From NCBI RefSeq assembly GCF_022414575.1, contig NZ_JADWYQ010000005.1:1-64000 (forward strand): DNA of 64,000 nucleotides, written 5' to 3'. The notes under the pieces were generated by a model, which was given only the letters and a program-made list of their open reading frames with translations, did not search any database and was not told the DNA's origin. Numbering within the stretch: position 1 is the stretch's first letter; each line of letters opens with the position of its first letter. Positions 8,611 to 18,259 of the stretch are shown here, piece after piece. Source of the DNA: Streptomyces sp. MUM 178J (GTDB taxonomy: Bacteria > Actinomycetota > Actinomycetes > Streptomycetales > Streptomycetaceae). The translations under genes were made by a program, and so were the position numbers.

Positions 8611-9420
8611 TCACGCCTTCGCCCGATAGGCCCGCATCGCCAGCGGATAGAACACCACGGCTATGCCCGCGGCCCAGGCCAGCGACCAGAGCACCGGTCC
8701 GGCGACCGGCCCGCCCAGCAGCAGCCCCCGGAAGGCGTCCGAGAGATGCGACACCGGGTTGACGTCGCTCCACGCCTGGAGCCATCCGGGCATCGTCTCG
8801 ACCCGGACGAAGGCACTGCTGGTGAAGGTGATCGGGAAGATCAGGGTGAAGGCGAACGCCTGCACCTTCTCCGCGTCGCCGGCCAGCATCCCGATCAGCA
8901 CGGCGGACCAGGACACCGCGGCGGCGAAGACGATCACCAGCGCGCCGCCCAGCAGCAGTCCGTCGAGGCCGCCGGTGATCCGGAAGCCCAGTGCCATGCC
9001 CAGGCCGATCATCAGCAGCATCGCCCACACATGCTTGGCGAGATCCGCGGTGATCCGGCCGATGAGCGGCGCGGAGCGGGCTATCGGCAGGCTCCGCAGC
9101 CGGTCGAAGACGCCCTTGGTCAGGTCGGTGTTGAGCGCCATGGCCGTGTACATCGTCATGAACAGCGTGTTCTGCACGATGATCCCGGGCAGGGCGTACT
9201 TCAGATACGCCTCGGGTGAGCCGGCCATCTGCCCGCCCAGCACATAGGTGAACAGAAACACGAACATGATCGGCGTGATGCTGTAGTCCACCAGCTCCAG
9301 GGGGTTGTGCTTGACGGCCACCAGGCTCCGCCACGCCATCGTGAACGTCTGCTGGAGGCCGGCCAGCGGATGCACCCGCCCGCTCTTGGACAGCGGAGCG
9401 GCGACCGTCGTGGCAGCCAT
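8611..9420 (-). CDS. ABC-2 type transporter permease (DrrB-like)
   Basis: The 269-residue protein has about six hydrophobic segments, for example ITPIMFVFLFTYVLGG, LLMIGLGMALGFRI, ALVIVFAAAVSWSAVLIG and SLAWAAGIAVVFYPL, and the ABC-2 signature region around PLxxPxxFTSSAFV. It pairs with the ATPase gene immediately upstream (2-nt gap), forming an exporter of the daunorubicin-resistance DrrAB type. Such pairs export drugs, lipids or glycans; the substrate is not deducible. It starts with ATG at 9418-9420. Confidence 0.88.
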   Translation of the reverse strand: MAATTVAAPLSKSGRVHPLAGLQQTFTMAWRSLVAVKHNPLELVDYSITPIMFVFLFTYVLGGQMAGSPEAYLKYALPGIIVQNTLFMTMYTAMALNTDLTKGVFDRLRSLPIARSAPLIGRITADLAKHVWAMLLMIGLGMALGFRITGGLDGLLLGGALVIVFAAAVSWSAVLIGMLAGDAEKVQAFAFTLIFPITFTSSAFVRVETMPGWLQAWSDVNPVSHLSDAFRGLLLGGPVAGPVLWSLAWAAGIAVVFYPLAMRAYRAKA

Positions 9421-9422
9421 GG

Positions 9423-10451
9423 CTAACGCACCGCCCTCTCGGCTCCTTCGCGCCCCTCACCGGGGGCGCCCGCGACGGCTGCCGCCTCGTCCGCCTCGGA
9501 AGGCTCCTCCGGCTGCTCGGGCTCCGCCCGGTGCCCGGTCAGCGCGAGGAACACCTCGTCGAGGGAGGAACGGCGCAGGGTCAGCTCGCCCACGGCTATG
9601 CCCTCGCCGTCCAGCCTGCGCACCACTGCGGGCATCAGCGCCGGATCCTTCACCGGGACGGTGATCGAATCGCCCTCGATCTGCGTCTGCGGCCCCGCCT
9701 CCTCCATGACCAGCACATGGGCGGTCATCAGCTCCGCCCGGTTCACCGGTCTGACCTGGAGCACCTGCCCGCCGACCTGCGCCTTCAGCTCGTTCGGCGT
9801 GCCCTCGGCGATGACCCGGCCCCTGTCGATGACCACGATCCGGTCGGCGAGCTGATCGGCCTCGTTCAGATACTGGGTGGTGAGCAGTGCGGTCACCCCG
9901 TCGGCCACCAGGCCGCGCAGCATGTCCCACAGCTCGCCCCGGCTGTGCGGATCGAGCCCCGTCGTCGGCTCGTCCAGGAACAGGATCCTCGGTCGTCCGA
10001 CGAGGCTGGCCGCCAGGTCCAGCCGTCGCCGCATACCGCCGGAGAACGTCTTCACGGCACGCCCCGCGGCCTCCGTGAGATGAAAGCGCTCCAGCAACTC
10101 CTTCGCCCGCGCCCTGGAGTCGCGCCGCGGCATGCCCAGCAGTCGGCCGATCAGCAGCAGGTTCTCCGTGCCGGTGAGATTCTCGTCCACCGCCGCGTAC
10201 TGTCCGGTCAGACCGACCATCGCCCGGACCGCGCCCGCCTCCCGCACCACGTCGTGACCGGCGACCTCGGCCCTGCCCTCGTCGGGCTGCAGCAGCGTGG
10301 CGAAGATCCGGACGGCTGTGGTCTTCCCGGCGCCGTTGGGCCCGAGCATCCCGAGCACCGTGCCGGTGTGTGCCGCCAGGTCGACTCCCGCCAGCGCCTG
10401 GGTCTCCTTGAAGCGTTTGGCCAAGCCCTCCGCCTGGATCGCGTACGTCAT
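9423..10451 (-). CDS. ABC transporter ATP-binding protein (DrrA-like)
   Basis: The 342-residue ATPase drives the DrrB-like permease encoded next. Walker A is GPNGAGKTT (37-45), the signature FSGGMRRRLDLAASL, Walker B ILFLDEPTTGLDPHSR, and a DrrA-type C-terminal domain with a Glu/Ala-rich tail follows. I chose ATG 10449-10451 because GAGGGG lies 10 nt upstream; the longer frame would add 41 unlikely residues. The gene is divergent from coaA across a 186-bp spacer that must hold both promoters; no clear consensus was identified there. Confidence 0.9.
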   Translation of the reverse strand: MTYAIQAEGLAKRFKETQALAGVDLAAHTGTVLGMLGPNGAGKTTAVRIFATLLQPDEGRAEVAGHDVVREAGAVRAMVGLTGQYAAVDENLTGTENLLLIGRLLGMPRRDSRARAKELLERFHLTEAAGRAVKTFSGGMRRRLDLAASLVGRPRILFLDEPTTGLDPHSRGELWDMLRGLVADGVTALLTTQYLNEADQLADRIVVIDRGRVIAEGTPNELKAQVGGQVLQVRPVNRAELMTAHVLVMEEAGPQTQIEGDSITVPVKDPALMPAVVRRLDGEGIAVGELTLRRSSLDEVFLALTGHRAEPEQPEEPSEADEAAAVAGAPGEGREGAERAVR

Positions 10452-10637
10452 GGGGTTCCCCTCGGGTCGACGGACACCGGGTGGCGAACACCGGGGTCGG
10501 CGCTCACTCCTCTGACAACTGTGACGCACGCCACTGACATTCCTCATCGGTCGACGGCCCGTGGATGAGCACATCCCCCCGCGGCACGTGACCTAGCCCA
10601 CGGCCCACAGCCGCCGTGCAGCCCCGACAATGGCTGA

Positions 10638-11633
10638 GTGATCTCTTCGCCGCCACGAAGCGCCCACCGTCGCGCCGAGCCCGCCCCCACCCCGTACGTC
10701 GATCTGACCCGCGCCGAGTGGAGTGCGCTGCGCGACAGGACCCCGCTCCCCCTCACCGCCGAGGAGGTCGAGCGGCTGCGCGGTCTCGGCGATGTCATCG
10801 ATCTGGACGAGGTCCGGGACGTCTATCTCCCCCTGTCCCGGTTGCTCAATCTGTATGTGCAGGCCACGGCCGGGCTTCGGGGGGCGCTCAACACGTTCCT
10901 GGGCGACGCGGGCGACGGCCACGGCGAACAGCGCGGCACGCCCTTCGTCATAGGGGTCGCGGGCAGCGTCGCCGTCGGCAAGTCGACCGTCGCCCGGCTG
11001 CTGCAGGCGCTGCTGGCCCGCTGGCCGGAGCACCCGCGCGTGGAGCGGGTCACCACCGACGGCTTTCTGCTACCCATGAAGGAGCTCCAGTCCCGAGGAC
11101 TGATGTCGCGGAAAGGTTTTCCCGAGTCCTACGACCGGCGGGCGCTGACCCGTTTCGTCGCCGACATCAAGGCGGGCAAAGACGAGGTCACCGCCCCCGT
11201 CTACTCCCATCTGATCTATGACCGAGTGCCGGGCGAGGTGCTGACCGTCCGCCGCCCGGACATCCTGATCGTCGAGGGGCTGAACGTCCTGCAGCCCGCG
11301 CTGCCCGGCAAGGACGGCCGCACCCGGGTCGGTCTGGCCGACTACTTCGACTTCAGCGTGTATGTGGACGCGCGCGCCGAGGACATCGAGAACTGGTACC
11401 TCAACCGCTTCCGCACACTGCGCGAGACGGCCTTCCAGAACCCCTTCTCGTATTTCCGCAAGTACACCCAGGTCTCCGAGGAGGAGGCGATGGACTACGC
11501 ACGCACCACCTGGCGCACCGTCAACAAGGTGAATCTGCTGGAGAATGTGGCCCCGACCCGCGGCCGGGCCACACTGGTGCTGCGCAAGGGCCCGGACCAC
11601 AAGGTCCAGCGCCTCTCGCTGCGCAAGCTCTGA
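10638..11633 (+). CDS. coaA: Type I pantothenate kinase
   Basis: CoaA phosphorylates pantothenate, the first and feedback-regulated step of CoA synthesis. The 331-residue product has the P-loop [12 protein letters not shown] (107-118), the TTDGFLLP and RKGFPESYD segments and NVLQP, all typical of the bacterial type I enzyme. It starts with GTG at 10638, giving [11 protein letters not shown] before the conserved YVDLTRAEW. It is the only plus-strand gene in this part of the window and converges on glmM, with a strong hairpin between them. Confidence 0.95.
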   Translation: MISSPPRSAHRRAEPAPTPYVDLTRAEWSALRDRTPLPLTAEEVERLRGLGDVIDLDEVRDVYLPLSRLLNLYVQATAGLRGALNTFLGDAGDGHGEQRGTPFVIGVAGSVAVGKSTVARLLQALLARWPEHPRVERVTTDGFLLPMKELQSRGLMSRKGFPESYDRRALTRFVADIKAGKDEVTAPVYSHLIYDRVPGEVLTVRRPDILIVEGLNVLQPALPGKDGRTRVGLADYFDFSVYVDARAEDIENWYLNRFRTLRETAFQNPFSYFRKYTQVSEEEAMDYARTTWRTVNKVNLLENVAPTRGRATLVLRKGPDHKVQRLSLRKL

Positions 11634-11672
11634 CTGCCGCCGACTGCCGGCACACGATCCCGACACGGCGAA

Positions 11673-11694
11673 GGGCCGCCCCTCGGGGCGGCCC
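11673..11694. terminator. Bidirectional terminator between coaA and glmM
   Basis: GGGCCGCCCC-TC-GGGGCGGCCC is a perfect 10-bp inverted repeat, 39 bp past the coaA stop and 60 bp past the glmM stop. Like most Streptomyces terminators it has no U-tract. It can serve both convergent genes. Confidence 0.75.
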
Positions 11695-11754
11695 CTGCCG
11701 TACGGCCGACGGCTCTTGACGCTCGGTCAGCCGGTCACCCGATCAGACAGGCAG

Positions 11755-13113
11755 TCAGCCCAGCGCCGACTTCACCACATCGGCGAGACGGCTCGCGACC
11801 GACCGCGCCTGCTCGATGTCCGCGGCCTCGACCATGACGCGCACCAGCGGCTCGGTCCCGGAGGGGCGCAGCAGGACCCGGCCGGTCTCGCCCAGCTCAC
11901 GCTCCGCCTCGGCCACGGCGCTCGCCAGCTCGGCCGAGGTCTTCACCCGGGACTTGTCCACGTCCTTGACGTTGATCAGCACCTGCGGCAGCCGCTCCAT
12001 CACCGCCGCCAGCTCAGCCAGCGGACGGCCGGTCGCCGCGACGCGCGCGGCCAGCAGCAGGCCGGTGAGCGTGCCGTCGCCCGTGGTGGCGTGGTCCAGC
12101 ACGATCACATGCCCGGACTGCTCGCCGCCGAGCGCGTAGCCGTGCTCCTTCATCGACTCCAGGACGTACCGGTCGCCGACCGCGGTCTGCACCAGCTGTA
12201 CGCCCTCCCGCTCCATGGCCAGCTTGAAGCCGAGGTTCGACATGACGGTGGCGACGACCGTGTCGCCGCGCAGCGCCCCGGCCTCGCGCAGGGCCAGCGC
12301 GAGCACCGCCAGGATCTGGTCCCCGTCGATCTCGTTGCCCGCCGCGTCCACGGCGAGGCAGCGGTCGGCGTCCCCGTCGTGCGCGATGCCGAAGTCCGCG
12401 TCGTGCTCGACGACGGCCGCCTTCAGCTGGTCCAGGTGGGTGGAGCCGCAGCCGTCGTTGATGTTGAGGCCGTCCGGGGAGGCGCCGATGGTCATCACTT
12501 CGGCCCCGGCCCGTGCGAACGCCTCGGGGGAGACCCGGGCTGCCGCGCCGTGCGCCTCGTCGAGGACGACCCTCAGCCCGTCGAGACGGTTGGGCAGCAC
12601 GCCGATGAGATGGGCGACGTACTTGTCGAAGCCCTCGTCGTAGTCCCGCACACGGCCCACGCCGGCCCCGGTCGGCCGGTCCCACGGCGCGCCGGTCCGG
12701 TGCTCCTCGTAGACGGCCTCGATGCGGTCCTCCAGCTCGTCGGCCAGTTTGTGGCCGCCGCGCGCGAAGAACTTGATGCCGTTGTCGGGCATCGCGTTGT
12801 GGCTCGCGGACAGCATCACGCCGAGGTCCGCGCCGAGCGCGCCGGTCAGGTACGCCACGGCGGGCGTCGGCAGCACGCCGACGCGCAGCACGTCGACGCC
12901 CGCGCTGGCGAGCCCCGCGACGACGGCAGCTTCCAGGAACTCTCCCGAGGCACGCGGGTCGCGTCCGACCACCGCGGTCGGCCGATGCCCTTCAAACGTC
13001 CCCGCCTCGGCCAGCACATGCGCCGCCGCGACCGACAGGCCGAGCGCCAGCTCCGCCGTCAGGTCCGCATTGGCGACACCGCGCACACCGTCCGTGCCGA
13101 AGAGTCGTCCCAC
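11755..13113 (-). CDS. glmM: Phosphoglucosamine mutase
   Basis: GlmM converts glucosamine-6-phosphate to glucosamine-1-phosphate for UDP-GlcNAc synthesis, following GlmS. The 452-residue protein has the phosphoserine loop LSASHN (Ser104), the metal loop DGDADR (about 243-248), the sugar loop GGEQSGHV and the phosphate loop RPSGTEP near the C-terminus. It starts with GTG at 13111-13113 with GGAGG about 8 nt upstream. It follows rplM-rpsI on the same strand but is separated from rpsI by a strong hairpin, so it probably has its own promoter too. Confidence 0.96.
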   Translation of the reverse strand: MGRLFGTDGVRGVANADLTAELALGLSVAAAHVLAEAGTFEGHRPTAVVGRDPRASGEFLEAAVVAGLASAGVDVLRVGVLPTPAVAYLTGALGADLGVMLSASHNAMPDNGIKFFARGGHKLADELEDRIEAVYEEHRTGAPWDRPTGAGVGRVRDYDEGFDKYVAHLIGVLPNRLDGLRVVLDEAHGAAARVSPEAFARAGAEVMTIGASPDGLNINDGCGSTHLDQLKAAVVEHDADFGIAHDGDADRCLAVDAAGNEIDGDQILAVLALALREAGALRGDTVVATVMSNLGFKLAMEREGVQLVQTAVGDRYVLESMKEHGYALGGEQSGHVIVLDHATTGDGTLTGLLLAARVAATGRPLAELAAVMERLPQVLINVKDVDKSRVKTSAELASAVAEAERELGETGRVLLRPSGTEPLVRVMVEAADIEQARSVASRLADVVKSALG

Positions 13114-13202
13114 AGCTGTCCTCCGAGAGTTGCTCCGTACTGAGAGAATCCGGGCCCGTGGGGGGGTACTCGCCCGTTATACGCCCCGGGCCGGTCAATG
13201 AC

Positions 13203-13239
13203 GAACGCCCCGGCAGCACGGAGTGCCGCCGGGGCGTTC
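13203..13239 (-). terminator. Terminator of the rplM-rpsI operon
   Basis: GAACGCCCCGGC pairs perfectly with GCCGGGGCGTTC, and an inner GCAC/GTGC stem with a GGA loop extends it. It begins 27 bp downstream of the rpsI stop. Confidence 0.8.
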
Positions 13240-13266
13240 CAGTAGCCGTTGCAGGCCAGCGTGTGA

Positions 13267-13782
13267 TTAGCGCTTGCTGTACTGCGGGGCCTTGCGGGCC
13301 TTCTTCAGACCGGCCTTCTTGCGCTCGACCGCGCGGTCGTCGCGGCGGAGGAAGCCGGCCTTCTTCAGGGCGCCGCGGTTGTTCTCCACGTCCGCCTCGT
13401 TCAGGGCTCGGGCCACGCCGAGGCGCAGGGCGCCGGCCTGGCCGGAGACGCCGCCACCCGCGATGCGGGCGATGACGTCGTAGCGGCCCTCGAGCTCGAG
13501 CACCTTGAAGGGCTCGTTCACTTCCTGCTGGTGCACCTTGTTCGGGAAGTAGTCCTCAAGGGTGCGACCGTTGATCTTCCACTTGCCGGAACCGGGAACG
13601 ATCCGGACACGGGCGATCGCGTTCTTGCGACGGCCCAGGCCGGCGGCCGGCTGCGGCTCGCCGAAGCGGGACGCCAGGGACTCGGTGGTGTACTCGCCCT
13701 CGAGCGGGACCTCGGTCTCGGTGGTGTACTGCTCGATGTCGACAGTCTCGTCGAGAGGCTGCTCAGCGGTGGTCTCGGCCAC
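13267..13782 (-). CDS. rpsI: 30S ribosomal protein S9
   Basis: S9 binds the 30S head, and its C-terminal tail reaches the P-site tRNA. The 171-residue product ends in the conserved [11 protein letters not shown]. The core begins near residue 50 ([14 protein letters not shown]), so an acidic N-terminal extension of about 45 residues, longer than in E. coli, precedes it; I recall such extensions in other actinobacterial S9. It starts with GTG and an AGGAGAA ribosome binding site, 40 bp after rplM. Confidence 0.97.
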   Translation of the reverse strand: MAETTAEQPLDETVDIEQYTTETEVPLEGEYTTESLASRFGEPQPAAGLGRRKNAIARVRIVPGSGKWKINGRTLEDYFPNKVHQQEVNEPFKVLELEGRYDVIARIAGGGVSGQAGALRLGVARALNEADVENNRGALKKAGFLRRDDRAVERKKAGLKKARKAPQYSKR

Positions 13783-13822
13783 GATTCTCCTCAGATTCTC
13801 TTCGTCTTAGGGGTGGCCGGAC

Positions 13823-14266
13823 TTACTGCGCGACCTGGGTGATCTCGTACGGGACCGGCTGCTGGGCAGCGTGCGGGTGCTGGTCGCCCGCGTAGACCTT
13901 CAGCTTCGAGAGCATCTGACGGCCCAGGCTGTTCTTGGGGAGCATGCCCTTGACGGCCTTCTCGACGGCCTTCTCGGGGCTCTTCTCAAGCAGCTCGTCG
14001 TAGCGGACGGAGCGCAGACCACCCGGGTAGCCGGAGTGGCGGTACGCCATCTTCTGGGTCCGCTTGTTGCCGGAGAGATGCACCTTATCGGCGTTGATGA
14101 TGATGACGAAATCACCAGCGTCAACGTGCGGAGCATAGATCGGCTTGTGCTTGCCCCGCAGAAGGGTTGCGGCGGTGGTCGCCAGACGGCCCAGGACAAC
14201 GTCCTGCGCGTCGATGATGTGCCACTGGCGCGTCACATCGCCGGGCTTGGGGCTGTACGTACGCAC
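13823..14266 (-). CDS. rplM: 50S ribosomal protein L13
   Basis: L13 is an early-assembly 50S protein. The 147-residue product has [18 protein letters not shown] near the N-terminus, [19 protein letters not shown], and the [21 protein letters not shown] motif. GTG start at 14264-14266. It is the first gene of rplM-rpsI, with a promoter candidate at 14448-14477 and a leader of about 175 nt. Confidence 0.97.
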   Translation of the reverse strand: MRTYSPKPGDVTRQWHIIDAQDVVLGRLATTAATLLRGKHKPIYAPHVDAGDFVIIINADKVHLSGNKRTQKMAYRHSGYPGGLRSVRYDELLEKSPEKAVEKAVKGMLPKNSLGRQMLSKLKVYAGDQHPHAAQQPVPYEITQVAQ

Positions 14267-14447
14267 GGTCGTAGCCTTCGCTTCTTCAGTGAATGGGGTC
14301 CTGACAAGGCCACCCGGACGATCACGACAGCCTTGGCAGCACTGCGGTGACGCAAACCGCGTGCCTGCCGCTGGTCATCGGCCCGGTGGACCGGCGTAAG
14401 GGCCCGTCACGTGAGATAGAGCAAGCCAATACGCATAACGAACCAGA

Positions 14448-14477
14448 AGAATAGCCGGACCGTCGGCTCGGGGTCAA
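14448..14477 (-). promoter_or_regulatory. Promoter of rplM-rpsI
   Basis: On the minus strand TTGACC (14472-14477) and TATTCT (14448-14453) are separated by 18 bp, an excellent match to the principal-sigma (HrdB) consensus TTGACN-TANNNT. Transcription should begin near 14441. Confidence 0.65.
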
Positions 14478-14553
14478 AACGGCGGTGACGCCTCCGGCGC
14501 GGACCACCGGCCAACCGCGCCCGACACGACCCCGAGCCCCGAGGGGCGGGCAG

Positions 14554-14594
14554 CCCGCGCTCGCGGGAGACCTGCCCTCCGGGGGCGCACCCCC
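14554..14594 (-). terminator. Hairpins downstream of the ABC-F gene
   Basis: GGGGG-CGCA-CCCCC (14581-14594) and CCCGCG-CT-CGCGGG (14554-14567) lie within 60 bp of the ABC-F stop and upstream of the rplM promoter, so they probably end that transcript. Confidence 0.45.
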
Positions 14595-14611
14595 AGAGCG
14601 TCCCGCGAGGC

Positions 14612-16297
14612 TCAGCGCGCTCGCTGGACTCTCCGCTCGTCCCAGACCGGCCCCTCAGTCTCCCGAACCCGCCCGTCCGCACCGAAGACCAGAAAGCGGT
14701 CGAACGAGCGAGCGAACCACCGGTCGTGCGTCACCGCCAGCACCGTCCCCTCATACGCCTCCAGCCCCTCCTGCAGGGCCTGAGCGCTCTCCAGGTCCAG
14801 GTTGTCCGTCGGCTCGTCGAGGAGCAGGGCCGTCGTGCCGGCGAGCTCCAGCAGCAGGATCTGGAAGCGGGCCTGCTGCCCGCCGGACAGCTTCTCGAAC
14901 ACCTGGTCGCCCTGGCGCTCCAGCTCGTACCGCCGCAACGCGCTCATCGCCCCGCCCCGGTCCCTGGCATGCTCGGTCCACAGGATGTCGACGAGCGTCC
15001 GCCCCAGCAGCTCGGGGTGGAAGGGGGTACCTCCCATGCCCGGAGGGCTATGGGGGAGATTTTGGGCGAAATGCCCGGGCACCACGCGCGCACCCAGCTT
15101 CCACTCCCCGTCGTGTGCCACCGGCTCCCCCGCCAGCAGCCGCAGGAAATGGGACTTCCCCGAGCCGTTCGAGCCCAGCACCGCGACCCGCTCCCCGTAG
15201 AAGACCTCCAGGTCGAACGGTTTCATCAGCCCCGTCAGCTCCAGCCCCGCGCAGGTCAGCGCCCGCACCCCGGTGCGCCCGCCGCGCAGCCGCATCCGGA
15301 TGTCCTGCTCCCGCGGCGGCTCCGGCGGCGGCCCGGCGTCCTCGAACTTCTTCAGCCGGGTCTGCATCGCGCGGTAGCGGGAGGCCATGTCCGGGCTGTT
15401 CGCCGCCTGCTGCCGCAGCCGGAGCACCAGCGCCTTCAGCCGCGCATGCTCCTCGTCCCAGCGGCGCCTCAGCTCCTCGAACCGCGCGAACCTCTCCCGC
15501 CGAGCCTCGTGGAACGTTCCGAAGCCTCCGCCGTGCACCCACACATCCGACCCCGCGGGCCCCGGCTCCACGGCCACGATCCTCTGGGCCGACCGCGCCA
15601 GCAGCTCCCTGTCGTGCGAGACGAACAGCACCGTCTTGCGGGTCTCGGCCAGCCGCTCCTCCAGCCACCGCTTGCCGGGGACATCCAGATAGTTGTCCGG
15701 CTCGTCCAGCAGCAGCACCTCGTCCGGGCCCCTCAGCAGCGCCTCCAGCACCAGCCGCTTCTGCTCGCCGCCGCTCAGCGTGCGCACCTCGCGCCACTGC
15801 GCCTTCTCATACGGAACGCCGAGCGCTGCCGTCGTGCAGACGTCCCACAGCGTCTCCGCCTCGTACCCGCGCGCCTCCGCCCAGTCGCTGAGGGCCTGCG
15901 CGTACCGCATCTGCGCAGCCTCGTCGTCGACGGTCAGGATCAGATGCTCGGCCTCGTCGACGGCTGCCGCCGCCTCCCGGATCCGCGGCGGGGCCACCGA
16001 CACCAGCAGGTCCCGCACGGTCCGCTCGTCCCTCCCCCGTAGCCCTCCGGGCACGGGAGGCGCCCCCATCGAGCCGACGAACTGCGGCATCACCCCCAGC
16101 CCGCCGCTCGTGGACACGGACCCGCCGTGCGGCTGCAGCTCCCCCGCCAGCAGCCGCAGCAGCGTCGTCTTCCCCGCCCCGTTCGCCCCCACCAGCGCGG
16201 CTGCCGCGCCCTCGCCCACCCGGAACGAGGCATCGGCCAGCAGCGGCCGCCCATCCGGCAGGTAGTACTCCAGATGCGCGGCTTCAAGATGTCCCAT
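14612..16297 (-). CDS. ABC-F family ATPase
   Basis: ABC-F proteins have two ATPase domains and no membrane domain, and act on the ribosome in translation or antibiotic resistance. The 561-residue protein has Walker A GANGAGKT (37-44), signature LSGGEQKRL and Walker B VLLLDEPDNYLD in domain 1, and GSNGSGKS (375-382), LSGGQQARF and LLLDEPTDNLDL in domain 2, joined by a charged linker. I chose ATG 16295-16297 because MGHLEAAHLEY begins the fold. Each domain carries an insertion after its Q-loop encoded by an inverted pair of the same 36-bp element (15023-15058 and 16032-16067). Whether it protects against a drug or has a general role cannot be told. Confidence 0.88.
   Translation of the reverse strand: MGHLEAAHLEYYLPDGRPLLADASFRVGEGAAAALVGANGAGKTTLLRLLAGELQPHGGSVSTSGGLGVMPQFVGSMGAPPVPGGLRGRDERTVRDLLVSVAPPRIREAAAAVDEAEHLILTVDDEAAQMRYAQALSDWAEARGYEAETLWDVCTTAALGVPYEKAQWREVRTLSGGEQKRLVLEALLRGPDEVLLLDEPDNYLDVPGKRWLEERLAETRKTVLFVSHDRELLARSAQRIVAVEPGPAGSDVWVHGGGFGTFHEARRERFARFEELRRRWDEEHARLKALVLRLRQQAANSPDMASRYRAMQTRLKKFEDAGPPPEPPREQDIRMRLRGGRTGVRALTCAGLELTGLMKPFDLEVFYGERVAVLGSNGSGKSHFLRLLAGEPVAHDGEWKLGARVVPGHFAQNLPHSPPGMGGTPFHPELLGRTLVDILWTEHARDRGGAMSALRRYELERQGDQVFEKLSGGQQARFQILLLELAGTTALLLDEPTDNLDLESAQALQEGLEAYEGTVLAVTHDRWFARSFDRFLVFGADGRVRETEGPVWDERRVQRAR
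15023..15058 (+). repeat. 36-bp repeat element, copy A, inside the ABC-F gene
   Basis: The element starts GGGGGTACCTCCC and ends GGGGGAG; its inverse copy lies at 16032-16067 (32 of 36 positions identical). It encodes most of the extra residues SPPGMGGTP after the FAQ Q-loop of ATPase domain 2, in frame. I recall similar GGGGG-CCTCCC...GGGGGAG elements scattered through Streptomyces genomes. Confidence 0.7.
16032..16067 (-). repeat. 36-bp repeat element, copy B, inside the ABC-F gene
   Basis: This is the reverse complement of copy A with four substitutions. It encodes the extra residues around GAPPVPGGLRG just after the MPQF Q-loop of ATPase domain 1, again in frame. The two copies are about 1 kb apart in opposite orientation. 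Confidence 0.7.
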
Positions 16298-16352
16298 GCG
16301 CCGATTCTGACCGGGCGGACCGGTCTCCCCCAACAGGTTTAGGATGCGCGGC

Positions 16353-17303
16353 ATGAGCTTTGGGCAGGGGGGACCTCAGTGGAGCCCCGGAGGATCACAG
16401 CAGCAGCCGCAACACCGGTTCAATCCGCACAACCCCTACGGGCAACCGGCGTCCGACCCCCTGGGGGGCGAGTCCCAGACGCCTGACTGGGCCGCGCTCG
16501 CCGACGCCTCCGCCACCCGCGCCCGCCGCAAGCGCTGGCTGCTGATCGGCGGAGGCGCGCTCGCCGCCGCCGCGGTCGCCGGCATCGTCGCGACCGCGAT
16601 CGTCACCGCTGACGGCGCCGACGACGACAAGCGCGCGGGTGACACGAGCACAGGGCAGGTTCCCGGAACCCCGGACCTGTCGTCCGACACGGCGCAGCCC
16701 GAGCCGTCCTTCTCCTCCGTCGCCCCGCTGCCGCCGCCCGACCCCAAGGAGTTCGTCTCCAGCGCCGACAAGGACAAGGCGCCGCTGAACACCGACTCGC
16801 TGTTCCCCGGCAAGCGGCTCACCATGGGCGACCGCGGCTATCTCAAGGGCGCGACCGGCGACACCGAGAACTGCGCGGCCGTCGCCAAGGGCGGACTCGG
16901 CGCGGTCCTGACCGCCAACGGCTGCGAGCGGGTGCTGCGCGCCACGTACACACGGGACGGCATCGCCGTCACCGTCGGCGTCGCCCTCTTCGAGACGGAG
17001 GCCACGGCGAAGAAGGCCGTGGAGCAGTCCGCCGGCAGCATCGCCCCCCTGCCCGGCGCAGGCGTCCCCGCCTTCTGCAAGGGAGGCCCGGTCTGCCGCT
17101 TCACCGCCAACCACTACGGGCGCTACGCCTACTTCACCGCCACCGGCTACACCACGCCCAAGTCCGTCACCAAGGGCGACTCCAATGCCTTCCAGAGCGG
17201 TGACGACGTGGCGGAGTTCACCTTCCGGCAGATCGTCCGCCGCGGCGAGGCACAGGCCTCAGCAGCAGCCACCGCCCCCGCCGGGAACGCCGGCGGGCAG
17301 TGA
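16353..17303 (+). CDS. Single-pass membrane protein of unknown function
   Basis: The 316-residue product has a Gln/Pro/Gly-rich cytoplasmic N-terminus with [17 protein letters not shown] before one membrane helix (about 62-86). A Ser/Pro-rich linker follows, then an extracellular domain with Cys residues in TENCAAV, NGCERVL, AFCKGG and PVCRF that could form two disulfides. I chose ATG 16353 (AGGA 11 nt upstream) over the ATG 9 nt earlier. The protein type (N-in, C-out) is common in Streptomyces, often near signalling genes, but I recognise no function. It is divergent from the ABC-F gene (55-bp gap) and its last 45 bp overlap the end of truA on the other strand. Confidence 0.8.
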   Translation: MSFGQGGPQWSPGGSQQQPQHRFNPHNPYGQPASDPLGGESQTPDWAALADASATRARRKRWLLIGGGALAAAAVAGIVATAIVTADGADDDKRAGDTSTGQVPGTPDLSSDTAQPEPSFSSVAPLPPPDPKEFVSSADKDKAPLNTDSLFPGKRLTMGDRGYLKGATGDTENCAAVAKGGLGAVLTANGCERVLRATYTRDGIAVTVGVALFETEATAKKAVEQSAGSIAPLPGAGVPAFCKGGPVCRFTANHYGRYAYFTATGYTTPKSVTKGDSNAFQSGDDVAEFTFRQIVRRGEAQASAAATAPAGNAGGQ

Positions 17304-18134
17304 CCGCCTGTTGCGGGCCTCGAGGTTGCGGGCGGCAAGCAGCGCGTCGGCCGGGTAGCCGACCTCTTCAAGGGTCAGGCCGTGCGGCCGCACCACATGT
17401 ACGGCCGAGTCCCTTACACCCGCGGCCAGCACCTTCGTCGGCCAGTCGGGCGACCGGTGGCCGTCGCCGACGAACAGCAGCGCGCCGACGAGCGAGCGCA
17501 CCATGTTGTGGCAGAAGGCGTCCGCCCGCACGGTCGCGGTGAGGATCCCGGATGCGGGGTCCCGCTCCCAGCAAAGCTGCTGAAGAGTCCGGATGGTGGT
17601 CGCGCCGTCGCGCTTCCTGCAGTACGCGGCGAAATCGTGCTCGCCGACCAGGCCGCGGGCCGCCTCGTTCATGGCGTCGACGTCCAGCGGCCAGTCGTGC
17701 CAGAGGACGTGGCCGCGCAACAGCGGGTCGACGCCGCCCGGGTTGTCGGTCACCCGGTAGGCGTAGCGCCGCCAGATCGCCGAGAAGCGGGCGTTGAACC
17801 CGGCGGGGGCCTCGGCCGCCCTCCAGACGCGGACGTCGTGCGGGAGCCGCCCGGCCAGCCGCCGCAGCAGCTTCTCCCGGTGCTCGGCCCAGACCTCCCC
17901 GGGCAGATCGACGTGCGCGACCTGTCCGCGGGCGTGCACGCCCGCGTCGGTGCGGCCCGCGACGGTCAGCTCGTACGTCTGCGAGGAGCGGGTCACCGTG
18001 CGCAGGGCGTCCTCGATCTCGCCCTGGACGGTCCGCCGGCCGCGGGCCTGCTTGGCCCAGCCGGAGAAGTCCCTGCCGTCGTACGACAGGTCCAGCCGCA
18101 CCCGTACGAAGCCGGGCTCCACCTCATCGCTCAC
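17259..18134 (-). CDS. truA: tRNA pseudouridine(38-40) synthase
   Basis: TruA makes pseudouridine at positions 38-40 of tRNA anticodon arms. The 291-residue product has the catalytic-Asp motif [10 protein letters not shown] (Asp63), the RRYAYRV segment and [18 protein letters not shown] chose GTG 18132-18134, preceded by GAGAGGA; an upstream in-frame GTG has weaker support. The last 15 codons, encoding a Gly-rich end (PGGGGGCC), overlap the convergent membrane-protein gene. It follows rplQ, as in many bacteria. Confidence 0.94.
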   Translation of the reverse strand: MSDEVEPGFVRVRLDLSYDGRDFSGWAKQARGRRTVQGEIEDALRTVTRSSQTYELTVAGRTDAGVHARGQVAHVDLPGEVWAEHREKLLRRLAGRLPHDVRVWRAAEAPAGFNARFSAIWRRYAYRVTDNPGGVDPLLRGHVLWHDWPLDVDAMNEAARGLVGEHDFAAYCRKRDGATTIRTLQQLCWERDPASGILTATVRADAFCHNMVRSLVGALLFVGDGHRSPDWPTKVLAAGVRDSAVHVVRPHGLTLEEVGYPADALLAARNLEARNRRSLPAGVPGGGGGCC

Positions 18135-18168
18135 GCGACCGATCCTCTCAAACCTCTGCACACACGGA

Positions 18169-18200
18169 ACGGGCCCGCCCCCGGGAGGGTGCGGGCCCGT
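18169..18200 (-). terminator. Terminator between rplQ and truA
   Basis: ACGGGCCCGC and GCGGGCCCGT form a perfect 10-bp stem with a 12-nt loop, about 60 bp past the rplQ stop and 35 bp upstream of the truA start. Confidence 0.7.
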
Positions 18201-18233
18201 CCGTCAGCCGTTGCCCCGCCGGGCCCGGCGATC

Positions 18234-18252
18234 GCCCCCGCTGCGCGGGGGC
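18234..18252 (-). terminator. First terminator hairpin after rplQ
   Basis: GCCCCCGC-TGC-GCGGGGGC is a perfect 8-bp hairpin 7 bp past the rplQ stop; with the hairpin at 18169-18200 it gives a double terminator at the end of the alpha operon. Confidence 0.65.
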
Positions 18253-18259
18253 TGGAGGC

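Larger units (their letters stand above)
14267..14611 (-). other. rplM leader and ABC-F/rplM spacer
   Basis: This 345-bp gene-free stretch holds, in transcription order, GC hairpins just past the ABC-F stop, then the rplM promoter candidate (14448-14477) and a leader of about 175 nt. The leader has less G/C than its surroundings near 14405-14455. I could not model a defined L13-binding structure in it. Confidence 0.6.

Noticed and set aside
13114..13200. TTGACC...TATAAC as a glmM promoter
   Set aside because: The spacing is about 11 bp, incompatible with normal recognition.
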